DNA from: Amyelois transitella
Taxonomy: Eukaryota; Arthropoda; Insecta; Lepidoptera; Pyralidae
NCBI RefSeq assembly: GCF_032362555.1
Contig: NC_083514.1
Coordinates: 10,711,001 to 10,775,000, forward strand
DNA: 64,000 nucleotides
Reading direction: 5' to 3'
The notes under the pieces are model-generated. The model ran no database searches and was not told the origin of the DNA. It was given only the letters and a program-made list of their open reading frames with translations. A program made the position numbers and the translations under genes. Below, piece by piece: positions 1-12,279 of the stretch (its first letter is position 1; each line of letters opens with the position of its first letter).

Positions 1-289
1 CGTAATAATCAGGTAATAACTGTGATTACTACGATTGATTACCATTATATTAGCTCGTGCTTACCGCTTATGAAATACCGAAATCAGCGAGTTCTGAATT
101 CACACGCCCGCCTTTTTACGGCCATAATCTTAATCGAATAGAGCGATCGATAACACTTTCTATATCGATATGTCAGATTTTTATAGACGTATTGTAAAAT
201 TATAATGGTATTTTCTTGTTTTGTTTTTCGGTCAAACATCTTTTAACGAAATGTTGATTAAACTGGATTTAAATAATTAAAAAAAGGGT

Positions 290-522
290 TGTCACATACA
301 TTCAACATACATACATATAATCACGTCTTTATCCTTTGTGAGATAGACAGAACCAAGAGTATTAAAAGACTGATAAGCCATGTTCAGCTGTTTGGCTTAA
401 TATTAGAATTGAGATTCACATAGTGACACGCTGCTAGCCTGTCGCCTAATTTAAAGAAAAATCTCAAGTTTATAAGCCTATCCCTTAGTCACCTTTTACG
501 ACGTACATGGGATAGAGATACA
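290..522 (-). repeat. SINE A copy
   Basis: Reads tail first (CATACATACATATAATCACG) through GACAGAACCAAGAG, TTCAGCTGTTTGGCTTAA and CCTATCCCTTAGTCACCTTT to CGTACATGGGATAGAGAT. It lacks the GTGCCG 5' end. Confidence 0.8.
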
Positions 523-527
523 AACAT

Positions 528-662
528 TTAATCTCGTCTGTTTCCCGTAATAGTAGACAGAGACTAACATTTCTTTTTGCTATGATCGCTGCGTATTTCT
601 TTTGTGTACATTATAATGTTTTCATGCAAGCTCGTACGTTTAGGGTACTCTTGACCTGACCT
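528..662 (-). repeat. LINE C 3'-end fragment
   Basis: TCTCGTCTGTTTCCCGTAA, AGACAGAGACTAAC and GATCGCTGCGTATTTCTTT, then CATGCAAGCTCGTACG. This is the antisense 3' end of the LINE-like family seen best at 41205-41338. It abuts a SINE A copy. Confidence 0.65.
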
Positions 663-924
663 TTCATCGGTGTTGCAGATATTGTTATATTTTACCGTAT
701 AAACTACGGTTGCCATTCAAACTAATGTAGGAAAGTTCGTAACTTGCAATGGAGACTATCGACGCTTTTTCGACGTATTTACTAATGTTTACATAACACT
801 TTACGCAAATTTTTGTAATTAGAAATGCAAATTGCATAAAAAATTCATAGCTAAAGAAGAAATCATTAAATGTTTTTAAACTATAATATACATATAATAA
901 ATAATTATTCTTAAAAATAATGAA
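663..924. other. Gene-free AT-rich spacer
   Basis: No coding region, RNA gene or clear repeat is seen. Confidence 0.3.
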
Positions 925-1005
925 CGTGGCCAGTCAGTCTTTCCAAGACTGTTGGCTGCGTCTATCCCGCAAAGGATATAGATGTGATTATAATATGTAT
1001 GTATG
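925..1005 (+). repeat. SINE A 3' fragment
   Basis: GAACGTGGCCAGTCAGTCTT, CAAGACTGTTGGCTGCGTC and GGATATAGATGTGATTATAA with an ATGTATGT tail. Confidence 0.75.
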
Positions 1006-1210
1006 CAATAAACACTGGCAACCCTAAAAAGCCAATCGAATCCGTCGCGTTACCATTCACCATAAAGGCCGATAATTAAATATTTACTCGGTTCTATTAG
1101 GATCGAATTGGGAACTATTACGGTGAATCGATTCGTCACCGAGGAAATGTGGAGATTGCTTGTACGCTTGTACAAATTAATGATAGTAACAGACACGGGA
1201 CACGCCAAAA

Positions 1211-1432
1211 ATCCTACTATTATTATAAATGCGAAAGCTTGTGAGTATGTCAGGATGTCAGTATGGATGTTTGTTGCTCTTTCACGCAAAAACTACTGAA
1301 CCATATACGATGAAATTTGGTATGTAGGTAGCTGAAGACCCAGAATAACATATAGGCTACTTTTTATCCCGCAGTTCCCGCGGGATTGTTAGGGTTTCCA
1401 TGCGGACAAAGTCGCGGGCGGCCTCTAGTTCT
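1211..1432 (-). repeat. Family F1 repeat (GACTTCGTCCGCG class)
   Basis: Reads ATCCTACTATTATTATAAAT, then the GTATGGATGTTTGTTGCTC and GGTATGTAGGTAGCTGAAGA blocks, and ends CGGACAAAGTCGCGGGCGGC. The same unit occurs at 12280-12491, 13519-13736 and 40016-40195. This is a very common lepidopteran repeat; whether it is a non-LTR 3' end or a SINE is not settled here. Confidence 0.8.
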
Positions 1433-1950
1433 TTTTATTACAAAGTTTTCTAGGTAAGTTGTACAACTCTGCACAAATATGGCGGAGGTTCTAAACTGCT
1501 ACACACCCTTAGGCAATGATACCATCAGAGTAGTAGAGTATTTACCGTGCCTGGTAATACTAGCCGAGGACAAAAACCACTTATTGACAACACATGGTCA
1601 TTTTTCGAAGAAACACCATTGCGGGTAATTGAACATAAATAAACAAAGTTGCCAACCGTTTGTTTTCCTCTTCTTTATTCAGAAGGTTAAGTATTTATTC
1701 TCAATCATTTTTATTTTGTGCCTTAAAACAATAAAGTTATAAAACCCGTGAAATATATTTGACAACAAATGGAAAATCTGTGTTTGATCGCAATTAGTTT
1801 ATTATAATCGGTAATTCTTGTGTGTAATCGATACCGTTTATCTCAGTGTATCGAGAATCGATAGTAATCAGTTAAGTGTTAGATAGTAAATCGATTCAAT
1901 TAAAACGAACATAATCTGTATGCTCTGCTACGCCTATTTGACATCTGACT

Positions 1951-2078
1951 TTTACATACATACGTACATAAAATGGCAGCTTCTTTCCCAAAAGGGTAGA
2001 CGGATAGTAGGTCCCAGAGGTAAAGACTACATCTTTCCATTTGCCACGATCCCTGCATACTTCTTTTGCTGTGACTTA
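1951..2078 (-). repeat. LINE C 3'-end fragment
   Basis: An ACATACATACGTACATAAAA tail, then AAAGGGTAGACGGATAGTAGG and CATTTGCCACGATCCCTGCA, matching the antisense of the LINE C end. Confidence 0.6.
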
Positions 2079-2124
2079 TATCTAACTTAAAAAGGAAAAG
2101 GTGGGTTTGTCCAAGATGTTGAAA

Positions 2125-2200
2125 CGGCCGTTTGTTTGGCGCAGTGGTTCTGTCCTCTGAAAATAGGACCCGGGTTCGACTCCCGGAAAATTTTTGGAAC
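2125..2200 (+). repeat. tRNA-like SINE head, not a working tRNA gene
   Basis: A box A-like TTTGGCGCAGTGG and a perfect box B, GGGTTCGACTCCC, 35-40 bp apart, followed by AT-rich sequence. The acceptor and anticodon stems do not pair, so it is read as a SINE head. It differs from SINE D. Confidence 0.55.
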
Positions 2201-2549
2201 TTAAGCTGACTTTGAAGGCACTCAAATTTTAAATAGTTTTAAAAATTAAAAAAATATCCTTTTTCCCGTTTCCACACCCGTTGGTATGTTTTTCTTCGGT
2301 GTCATCCATTTTCCCACAATTTTAAGTTAATCCAATCTCTCTACACAATAGTAAAATCTTTGACGTCAATCCAAAATCTATCAGCCCCATTTGACCTGAC
2401 CCCGACATCAGTAGTTCATGCTGTAGACTTTAGAACTGAGTAACTAAATAAAAAACAAGGCGTCAAATCACGTCTTACGGGGAAGACAGAGCCAGTAGTC
2501 AAAAGACACCCCAAAGCAAACGTTTAGCTTGTGTAAACTGAGCTTCCGA

Positions 2550-3360
2550 GTTAGTGCAAGGTTGTTATCCTTACCCTAAACTTCTAAGCCTAAAGTTAAT
2601 GAAAACTTTGAAAGAACTCTTGCACACCCTATTTTCTCTTACACATATCAAGACAAACAGTACTTCGCAAGGCTGTCAAATTATTATCAGGGCTATAAAA
2701 GGTGATGCCGTGACCACAGTAATCCGTATGACCGTGTCACCAGCACTTAGCGCTATTAACGAGCTTTGTCTAATTCTCTTCACTGCATTTAAGGTGACGT
2801 TTCATTATGTCTTAATATTCCAATAGGAAGCGATTGAATGGAGCTTCACTTATGGCTACGAAGCAGCATAATATGGTGGTTTCTACATTAAGCTCGTATG
2901 AGCGAGAAGTTAAATGAGAAATTTTAATGAAAACAATTCAAGATCAATCGATCAACACTCGTATTATCAACTGTCTAGTTAAGTATTATATTAGTATAAT
3001 AAACCAGTTCATAAAAAAAAATCCAGATTTTTTTCCGAATTCACTCATACAAAATGAATATTAAGCTGCCTGAGTAGGTAATGCTGCTTTCTGACATCAT
3101 AACGCCTCTGTGGAACAGTGGCTTAAATGTATAAAATAGTCACCCGTTCCTTGCATCTGTGATATAATTGATGCTAAAACACACGAAAATACTTCATTTG
3201 TTTGCTTTATGGAATAATCGAATTAATTTCACACATGCTAGCTAATTTATCTTAAGCCTCATTCTTGTAAGTTTCCATGTAGGTACTCTGAATTTAAAAA
3301 AAAAATATAAAGTACCTACCAAAGTTTGTTTTTCCACGACATTAAAGAAGTTTTAATCAA
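2550..3360. other. Gene-free stretch
   Basis: Contains a 90-codon frame with no recognisable features, homopolymer runs and no supported gene. A partial antisense SINE A trace lies just before it (about 2463-2535). Confidence 0.3.
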
Positions 3361-3362
3361 TT

Positions 3363-3668
3363 CCATCATAAAGCCATATAGCTGAACGTGGCCTTTCAGT
3401 CATATCGAGACTGTTGACTCTGTCCACTCTGCAGGGGATATAGACGTGACTACATGTTTTAAAAAGTAGCAAAGAAAAAATAGTTTTCGTATGGTTCTCT
3501 ATCCACGAAGATTGTAAAAGAAAATCAACAAACATACATACACATGATCATGTCTTTATCCCTTACGGTTTAGAAAGAGCCTACAGAATCAACAAAGACT
3601 GATAGGCCACGTTCAGCTTTAAGACTCAGTGATGGAACTTGGAGACTAAGATAGAGATTCATATAGTG
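3363..3668. repeat. Two SINE A fragments, head-to-head
   Basis: A plus-strand 3' half at 3363-3455 (AGCTGAACGTGGCCTTTCAG, then ATATAGACGTGACTACATG) and an antisense piece at 3533-3668 (ACATACATACACATGATCAT, ATAGGCCACGTTCAGCTTT) lie 80 bp apart. Confidence 0.75.
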
Positions 3669-3917
3669 TTTTTGTATTTTATAAAAAAAATATATTTTTT
3701 AATTTAATCATCATTAGGTACCTATATTTATTTTGTGAAATCTTATTTGTATAAAAATTGAAGTATTATAAAATTCTTTCCTTTGTTTATTATTTTTTAT
3801 TTTTATTTAATCTTACAATGTTAAAAACTAACAAAGTTAATACTAGAATCATAACTGAGCAACAATTAGTAAATTTTCACATAATCTAAATGCTAGCTTG
3901 TAACTATTTAGAAAAAT

Positions 3918-4096
3918 CTATAGTACTAATATTATAAAGCTGAAGAGTTTGTTTGTTTGTTTGAACGCGCTAATCTCAGGAAGCGAAGAAATAATGGAAA
4001 ACGTGAAAAAAACGGGGAAACTTATTCATCCTTGAGGGCTTCAATGATGCCCAAAATAACAATTCCATGCGGACGAAGTCGCGAGCACAACTAGTA
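3918..4096 (-). repeat. Family F2 repeat
   Basis: TAGTACTAATATTATAAAGC, GAAGAGTTTGTTTGTTTG and GAACGCGCTAATCTCAGGAA, ending in TGCGGACGAAGTCGCGAGC. Other copies are at 16364-16612, 29374-29639 and 42195-42695. Confidence 0.8.
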
Positions 4097-4284
4097 AACA
4101 ATAAAGATTAATTTAACATCAATTTAATCCTATTTAACATATCGCTAGGCACCTTATATCTTGTATCTCGTATCTCTAAAGGAACTTCTGAGCATGCTCA
4201 ACGCGCTATCAACGCAAGGTGTCTGCATGGTTGGTACACCTGATAGCCAAACCTGGTGCATCTGATAATAAAGGGTTAAAATTT

Positions 4285-4732
4285 TGTGTCGTGTGGTTAG
4301 AGTAGGAAAACTACATTCCCTTTTCCGCTTGGATGTCGTAAAATGCCACTAAGGGACAGGCTAATAAACTTTGCAATTTTTCTTTTAGGCGATGGGCTAG
4401 CATACATACATATTGTCACGTCTATATCCCTTGCGGGATAGACAGAGCCTGAAAAGACTGAAGGGCCACATTCAGCTAATTGGCTTAATGATTGAATGAA
4501 TCGAAATGGGCTAGCAACCTGTCACTATCTGAATCTCAATTCCATCATTAAGCCAAACAGCTGAACGTGGCCTATCAGTTTTTTTAAACACTGTTGGCTC
4601 TGTCTAAAAGAAGAATCCCAAGTTTATAATCCTATCCCTTAGACGCCTTTTACGTCATCCATGGGAAAGAGATAGAGTGGTCCTATTCGTTTTTCTATTT
4701 GTGCCGATATCCACACGGCACAAAGTTACAAA
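4285..4732. repeat. Mosaic of four alternating SINE A pieces
   Basis: Plus 4285-4400, minus 4401-4500, plus 4508-4605 and minus 4606-4732 alternate with almost no spacer. Both the GTGCCG-type 5' ends and ATGT tails are recognisable. Confidence 0.75.
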
Positions 4733-5284
4733 AAAGAAGGATATATAATACTTTTTATTCAAATAGAAAATATTCTAAACAACACGCAAACAAAAGCTAG
4801 TCATAACAACCTACCTCAATTCTATATAAATTGAGTTCACACGTACCTAATGAAACTAATTGAACCATAGAGCGTAGAATTGCTTTGATGACTGACTGAC
4901 CATAGAGTAAGTAATAGTTTTAAATAATAACTCTGCTACCTAGTACATTACCGTACTTAGCAGAGCCCGGCCATTAAAGTCCAATAGCATTTTATAGTAC
5001 ACCATATTTTAAAACCCCTTATTGCCGTTCACCGTAGATATATAAAACTTGTAGACATGACAATCATATTAAAGTTTGATAAATTATAAAATACTTTACA
5101 CGGTACAAATTTTTGTCTTTCAGAAAAAAAAATATTTGTACATATTTTTTTTTAATATTATATTTTACAACGAAATGTATATTTTTAGAGAATTCGAAGT
5201 AATTGTTGTCAGTTTGTGCATAACCACAGCGTAAGTAGATAGCTGAATTAGTTATAACAATAGTTGATAGTTAATTATTACAGA
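4733..5284. other. Gene-free AT-rich spacer
   Basis: No gene, RNA or clear repeat is seen. A short poly-T/poly-A zone is near 5125-5165. Confidence 0.3.
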
Positions 5285-5452
5285 ATGGAATAGAATATAT
5301 TTATTATCAAAATTGGATACAAGGTATCACTTATTGACGTCACATCACTTAAATCTAATTATAACTACTACCGCTTTCAAAGCGCATGTGTAGAAGAAGC
5401 GCCTAAACAAACTACACAGCAGCATTTTCATCGGACGTCAATATACAAATAT
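5285..5452 (-). repeat. Family B retroposon, diverged copy
   Basis: TATCACTTATTGACGTCACA, then CTACCGCTTTCAAAGCGCAT and GAAGAAGCGCCTAAACAAAC, parallel to the copy at 6648-6830 with many substitutions. Confidence 0.6.
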
Positions 5453-6647
5453 AGATCTCTTAAATCTAAATCATGGACGAATGCACATTGTCCACATTAA
5501 AAACATGAATGAATGTAGTAGGTACCTACCGTTAAAACTACTTAAAATTTTACAGTTTTTGCCTGAGTTTTAACTGTGCTTTACAATTTATTTATGACAT
5601 ACCATCGTGACTCAAGCTTAAATATAATTTAAAAAAAAAAGTTAATTTAACGTCTTGTATACACACTCCTTCTACACTTGCTATAAGTCTGCGGTGTCTA
5701 GCAGTCGGTGAATCTTTTAACTTCAAACAACTCAATAACTCGTTTATGTCACCGTGAATATAATTGGAAATAGAATTATATTATATACAGTTATCTCCGG
5801 ATGTTAAGTGAGCGATTAAAAAGTTAAATGTCAACCCTAACCAATTAACAAAATTACATAATTTGAACAATCGTTCATAATACACGCACGGACGGACGGT
5901 CCCTAATAAAATAAATAACGATAATCGAGTAACAACGGCAATATCGATTAAAAATATTATCACCAATTACCTCTCGGCGGGTATTCGGCTTGTCCGAATT
6001 TAAATACTAATCGACGGGCGGCAGAACAATCGATTAAATCGTTCTAAATCGATCGACGCACGCTTATTAAGTGTATGTCTTAATTGCGCAACATCTTCCT
6101 CCGTAGCTATTTATCGAGAGACTGTCCCTTAATTAGTACGTATCCCGAGCTTGATACAATCGCAGTCACCTCTATTCCTTTTAAACTGCTCTTTGGTATC
6201 TGGCATCTCGCTCGCTTGACCAATATAGCTATAGGTGAGATAAGGACAGGCATAGGTCTGTTAGATTGTGATCGGCGGCGCCGGCACCCAGCGCTCCTAA
6301 TGCGTGTTTTAAATGTTTACTAATGAACACGATTATTTAAAGTGACGTTTTCGAATTTCTCCGCGACCATTACAGATACTCGCTTTATATGGTGAACTAG
6401 CTGTTTAGCCCGCGGCTTCGTTCGCCGTAAAACGATATCTGTGTGAATATTCACAATGACGATCTAAAAAGCTCTGTATTACCCTCTTAGGATCAATCGA
6501 CCCGTTTCCACCAAACCAAACACATCTCAAAAAATCACATTCAAATCGGACCAATAATGTTCGCATGATTCGAGAAATAAAAAACATCAAATTTTTGGCT
6601 TCCATTGGTCATATATAGATCCACCATGTCGAATTTTTGGCGATATC
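5453..6647. other. Gene-free stretch with an ATCGAT-rich patch
   Basis: No supported gene. Between about 5936 and 6060 there are repeated ATCGAT words (TATCGATTA, CAATCGATTAAATCG, AAATCGATCGACG). A fragment near 6400-6440 (CCCGCGGCTTCGTTCGCCG) belongs to the broad F-type repeat class. Confidence 0.35.
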
Positions 6648-6830
6648 TTTCAAATTAAAATTCAAATTTCTTATTCATTATCATAGGATACTATCAAATC
6701 GCTTAATAATTGACAAATCTTTTGGTTTCACAACATTGGTTGACGTCAAATAAATTACTTAAAACGCTTCAAAGGCGTCAGTGCAGAAGAAGCGGTAACA
6801 AACTGCACTGCAGCATTTTCCACAACAACG
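6648..6830 (-). repeat. Family B retroposon copy
   Basis: ATTCAAATTTCTTATTCATT, ATCGCTTAATAATTGACAAA and GGTTGACGTCAAATAAATTA, then GGCGTCAGTGCAGAAGAAGC and GCACTGCAGCATTTTCC. It is oriented minus, with its tail at the low-coordinate end. Confidence 0.75.
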
Positions 6831-6839
6831 TCAACTAAA

Positions 6840-7440
6840 TATCCAAAATACAGTCAGTTACAATTTTAACATAGGTAGTCAGTCACTTATGTATGGATCG
6901 TATGTATGGAATTAATAACTATTTGTGCGATATGTCTTCGACATTCCGTGGTTGAGACGCAATCGTTTCCTATTGATATTACGCCGAACTTTGACATCGA
7001 ACGTTTCGAAAGTCGAATCGCATTATTTATGAAGAACATTCGATCAGGTCGGGGCTATAAGAACGACAAAATTACACTAAACGTTAATGTTAAATACGGC
7101 TTATTAAAAACGATGTCGGTGGAGTATTGATAGGTAGTCTATCTAAACTCTTTATTGCGACATAAGATTAAAGCTTACAAAACAGCACATAAGTGACAAA
7201 GGACTTATCGCTATGCAATGTAATGTTAATAAATGTAATTTATTTAATATTTTTTTTTGTTTGTAATATTTTTATTGTACATACAAAAGTACACAACAAT
7301 ACATTTTTAACTATTTATTTTATGCTAGCATTTGACGAAGCATGTTGCTGATAATACCTACTATTCCTTTTTGATGAAGCGTGTTGCTGATGAGTTCCTG
7401 TTCGAATTTCACGAAGCATATTGATGACACCTAATTTGCT
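6840..7440. other. Gene-free stretch with LINE-tail-like sequence
   Basis: A 74-codon plus-strand frame at 6906-7130 has no recognisable motif. Near 7255-7300, TTTTTATTGTACATACAAAA looks like the antisense end of a poly(A) LINE. Confidence 0.3.
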
Positions 7441-7620
7441 TACTACATACATACAAACATATCAATTATAATGACGTCTTTATGCCTTGCGGAATTAACA
7501 AACAGAGCCAACAATGTCATGACTGGAAAGCCAAGTTCTGCTGTATAGTTTAATAATAAAATTGACATTCAAATAGGTTGCTGTGCCGTCGCCTGAAAGA
7601 AGAACTGGTAGAAAAAGTCC
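7441..7620 (-). repeat. SINE A copy, degraded
   Basis: An ACATACATACAAACATATCA tail, AATGACGTCTTTATGCCTTG, CAGAGCCAACAATGTCATG and GTCGCCTGAAAGAAGAACTG. Confidence 0.65.
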
Positions 7621-8019
7621 TCTTTTTTTGAAAGAAATAAATAAAACAATCATAAACATCTGAAATTTAAAAAAAAACGCTAGCAAACGTTTCTACCACC
7701 CCTAAAAACTTATTTCCTGCCTAATCTAACGAGAAAAACTAAAAGTATAAACAACTATCTTACTCATCATTGTAAAACCTGTGAGACAGTCATTATAAAA
7801 CCCCGAACGGGCAGTAAACTCGTCACAATAAAACGGAACGTGTAAATAACATTAATTATTCAGTTTAAATTCATTATAAACCATATTTCACGTGATTCCT
7901 AATCGTGGACAGTTATAATAAAGCTTGTGGGTAAGACAAACAGGCGCAGGCGCAAGCAAACCAAATATATTGGTGGGTTCCCTCTTGATCTTACGGTAAA
8001 TTACTATGAGATATATTGA

Positions 8020-8102
8020 CTGCCTCTGTAGGGTAGTACGCTTGTCTGTGACACCGGATGTCCTGGGTTTGAATTCCGGCCAGTGCATGATGAGAAAAGA
8101 AA
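8020..8102 (+). repeat. SINE D tRNA-like head
   Basis: GCCTCTGTAGGGTAGTACGC and TTGTCTGTGACACCGGATGT, then a decayed box B (GGGTTTGAATTCC) and CAGTGCATGATGAGAAAAG. A short copy of the tRNA-derived family D. Confidence 0.7.
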
Positions 8103-8204
8103 ATGAATGTACGGAAAGTTTAAATAAAGAATAAAAAACGGAAAAAAAAATTATAACATAAAATCACGTCTCTTTCCCGGAGGGGTAGGCAGAGACTATC
8201 TCTA

Positions 8205-9470
8205 AAACAATTATTTTCATTTCAATTACTAATTAATAAATTATTAGTAATTTTTGTGTCAATACCTTGTGTGTATCGTATTGAGATTTGGGTTCAGGTA
8301 TTTGGGTTCAGGTAGTATTGAAAAGTAATGAAACTAAAACATTTCAGAACGAAGGCCAATACGTTGGTACAATATGTATCTACTTACCCATGAAAACTAC
8401 TGATAAATTATAAAATAATCAAATTATTTTTAATTCATTAAAACCACTTTTTTATTTAATAAGGGGCAAATGTGCCGGCCCCAAGAGGACCAACTAATCC
8501 TACTAATGAGATGTAAATCAGATGATACGTAGGCGGTGAGGCTAATTGGTCAATAAACCGGGCAACGCAGGGGCGCGCGGCTTGTCTAAGTTATTCGGGC
8601 GTGTCGCCTCATACTATTAACCTGTCAAATCATTCATACAAATATTATTTAGAGCTGGCAAGGTTTCGCAGGTGGCCGAGATGGTAGTCTTTCGTAAAAT
8701 TAAAGATTTTGAGAGAAGGTGATGTCATAACTATGTCATATTTTATTAATGAAGATGCGTCCGTGAAGTATTGATTCTAGAACGTTAATTATATTGTTTT
8801 AGTTATTTTTACCTTAATTTTAAGTGGCATTCCTATGTTTTTGCCGCGTCTAGATTATGACAACGCGAGGCACGATATCATTGTCGTCACTACGAAAACG
8901 TTTCGTTCTTATTATTAAAACGTTAACGTTATTATTAAATAATTTTGGAATGGCTTTACCCATCTTATTTTGAATGAATATAAAACATTTATGGAGTAAA
9001 AATTTAAACTAACTTAATGTTTATTCTATAAAGTAATAACTAATTAGGTATTGTTTAGAAACCTTATCATATTCTTAATACTAATTTCTATTGTTCTAAG
9101 ACCTAAGCATATTCACGTATTAGTGCATTCCCGCTTGCGATGACTCTATATTGACTGAAATTATCGGAATCGTGTCCAGGAATTAGCCATCCTGTTACAA
9201 TCATAGACAATATTGTATCTATTGTCTCTGATTGAGGTTTATTCGGCCGCATAAGGCTTGGTCACACCATAGCCAAAGAATGCATGCAGTGTTCAACTCA
9301 TCAGTTATTACCCAATTAAAGGTTCACCATAAAAGCTTACATTAGAAAGCTCATACGATCAAATTACTCATTAATATTGATTGGTATTTGTTATGTTCAA
9401 AGGCGCCTGTATTTTATGTACTTTAATTAATCTAGGTAAGAATTAAAATGGTTTTGATTATTATTCTTTG
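8205..9470. other. Gene-free stretch
   Basis: No supported gene or RNA. A LINE C scrap lies just before it (about 8143-8205, TCTTTCCCGGAGGGGTAGGC). Confidence 0.3.
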
Positions 9471-9476
9471 TGTGTA

Positions 9477-10150
9477 GCGTTGGCGAACTGTCGATAGTCT
9501 GGCTATCGATATTATACGATAACTCAGTTTGGTATAATTGTCTCTTTCGCATCTCTGCGTGTTCCCGGTTGCACCCTCCACAGAACTGTGTCGGAGCCCG
9601 GGGCCCGCCTTTTTCTATCTCCACTTGGTCCGGTTTTCGGCGTCGTTGGATTTCAGTCCATTATCTCGCTCTCTCTGAGCTATCGATAAGATCAATTATG
9701 AGATACTATTGCTATACTATCGTTAGATAGATAGTTAGATTATTTATAATTTTTATTGCACCAAAATACAATAAGTAAATCAAAAAAAGTGACTCTGAGG
9801 CACAAAGGCGAACTTATCATAAATACAGTATATTCCAATCAACCTTTAGGTGGAAGGAAACTCAATAAAACAAAGGTGGTACTATATATATAGCTTTTGT
9901 AAAAAGAGAACCGGCTCCAATCGATATCCTCCTTTTTTGAGGACTGTTAAATTTCTAAAACATTATCCAAAATTTAATAAACACTTTCTTGAAAACCTCA
10001 TCAAATACGGTTCAGCGAGATGCAAAATAATCGCGGACAAACATACATACAGTCAAACTGAGAACCACCTTTTTTGAAGGCGGTCAAAAAAACAAAGCAA
10101 GCGTCAGTCTATCGATAGACTAACAATAGTTTACTATCAACAGCCAACAC
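9477..10150. mobile_element. Possible TA-flanked MITE-like element
   Basis: GCGTTGGCGAACTGTCGATA at the left and, on the minus strand, GTGTTGGCTGTTGATAGTAA at the right are imperfect inverted ends, each bordered by TA. The inside is rich in CTATCGATAG words and carries a segment (CGGTTCAGCGAGATGCAAAA) typical of dispersed repeats. No transposase. Confidence 0.35.
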
Positions 10151-10554
10151 TATTTATGAGATGGGTAAAGTCGTCAAAGCATTTAAAAGAACACTATACT
10201 GTTTTACACGATTCGTAAGTTTACGATCGTTGGATGACTAAGGTTCTATTCTTCTGGGAAGTGTGTTATCCAGGGAACAAAAACGCTTTCAACGAGGCAA
10301 GAATAACAAGGCATTAAGGTACCTACAATCTTTCTAATATAACATCTCTATTAGTGACGGAATGGTTCTTATTACAAACTATGTAGTTTCTACCGGCAGA
10401 CTATCTCGCGTGAATTTAGCCTATGAAAAAAAAACCAGTTTTTTTCTGCAAATCCCACGCGATCTTTAGTTTTTACCGGGACAGAAAGTACCTTATATCC
10501 TTCTTGAGACACTTAATTGTATATACGCATTGCAAGAAGATTAGTTCAGTAGAT

Positions 10555-10916
10555 AACGCGTGAAGAGAGTATCGCTATATGAATCTTAATTCCATCTAAG
10601 CTATCGGGTGAGCGTAGCCTTTCAGTATTTTCAAGACTGCAGGCTCTATCTACCCCACAAGGGATATAGACGTGACCATATGTTTGTGAATGTATAGTTT
10701 TGAATAGGACCACTCCATCTCGTTCCCATGGATGTCGATAAAGGCGACTAAAGGATAGGCTAATATACTTGGGATTCCTCTTTTAGGCGATGGGCTAGTC
10801 ACTATTTGAATCTCAATTCTATCATTAAGCCTAACAGCTGAACGTGGCCTATGTGTTTTCAAGACTGCAGGCTCTATCTACCCTGCAAGGGACGTGATAA
10901 TATGTGTATGTATGTC
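10555..10916 (+). repeat. Two SINE A copies in tandem
   Basis: A 3' part at 10555-10695 is followed by a longer copy at 10700-10916 (GGACCACTCCATCTCGTTCC, GGATTCCTCTTTTAGGCGAT, AGCTGAACGTGGCCTATG). Confidence 0.8.
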
Positions 10917-11352
10917 TGTAGAACGAAGTCGCAAGCACAAGCTAGTATATGTAATAAAATAACAACTGATTTGTTTTAGTGCTGCGTCTGCGCATCGTGC
11001 GAGGTACCCGGGTCAAGGTGGCGAGCCAATCTCCACATTATCGTATCACGATTACATAACTTGTATATAACGTTATGTGCCTACTTTATATTTTACTAGC
11101 GGCGCAACACGGCTTTGCCCGTGGTATATACATAGCCTGTAACACCCGCAGATAATGTATTTTTTAACGGTGAAAAACTTGACATCGAGTCATTATTTTT
11201 AAAGATTAGACCTTACAAACAAACAATTTAAGTTACAAATTGTATCTTTTCATAATATTAGTGTAGACTAGAGAACGTACGCAGTTTCACCCGAGTAAAA
11301 CGAAAATTCCCGTTAGTTGCCATTCCGTCGGGAATTTCCCGAGGGGTCGTTG

Positions 11353-11435
11353 GATTTCAGTTCTTTTCAAGACTGTTGGCTCTGTTTACCCCACAAGGGA
11401 TACAGACGTAACCATATGTATGTGTGTATGTACAC
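11353..11435 (+). repeat. SINE A 3' fragment
   Basis: CAGTTCTTTTCAAGACTGTT, GGCTCTGTTTACCCCACAAG and ATACAGACGTAACCATATGT, with a short ATGT tail. Confidence 0.7.
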
Positions 11436-12028
11436 AATAAAGGATATTCTATCTATGTACGTAACAACGACACGCGACCAAAATCTATACATATAATAAA
11501 TAAAACAGTAAAAATATTTTGTCTGTACATAAAGTATTTTTGACTGAAATGAATAGAGGGACACTTAGAATGAACTATTATTCAAAAAATTAAACAAAAT
11601 TTTTTTTTTAATTTTTTTGTCACCAAATTTTTTTTATTAGTTAAGCAAACTAAGAAAAACATTTAAAGTTTGTTTCATCAAAATCGGTTCACTAAAAAAA
11701 AAGTTATCGTCATTTGAATGAACTCAAGGCATGAGTTTGCCTGAAAATAAATTTACGCGGAAAAATTCGAAGTCGCAGGCAACAGCTAGTACAAAATAAA
11801 CGCCGACAATATTACATTGGATACGTAAAGCCGTGGGGGTCTCCTAATTGTTGATGATATGCAAATAACTGAGAATTGGTGATATTTCATTGCCACGGTA
11901 TTTATGTGGTAACCGTAATATGAGACAGACGAAATAGTACAATTCGTTGGAACTGTGATGAATAATACATTATTGAACTTTAATGCATTGGAGTTAATTA
12001 ATGAGATGATGATATTTTTATTTTTGTA

Positions 12029-12255
12029 TATATATATATATATATACGTGACAAATTACACTGATTGAGTTAGCCTCGAAGTAAGTTCCTTGAGAGTTGT
12101 GTTACGAGATACTAACTCAACGATGCTATATTTTATCATAAACACTTAATATAGATAAACATCCAAACCCCAGGCCAATCAGAAAATTCGGGATTCGAAC
12201 CCGGGACCTCCGATGTCACAGACAAGCTTATTACCGCTGCGCCACAGAGGCCGTC
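12029..12255 (-). repeat. SINE D, near full length
   Basis: Starts with a TA microsatellite, then CACTGATTGAGTTAGCCTCG, TACGAGATACTAACTCAACG, ATAGATAAACATCC and GGGATTCGAACCCGGGACC (antisense of box B), and ends CCGCTGCGCCACAGAGGCCG (antisense of box A). The perfect Pol III boxes mark a tRNA-derived SINE. Confidence 0.85.
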
Positions 12256-12279
12256 ATTCATAATTCGAAATGCATAAAG

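Noticed and set aside
12180..12252. Possible tRNA genes at the box A/box B sequences (also 2125, 8020, 19222, 21000, 22540, 36670, 37405)
   Set aside because: Box B is good, but the cloverleaf stems do not pair and each is followed by a SINE body shared between copies.
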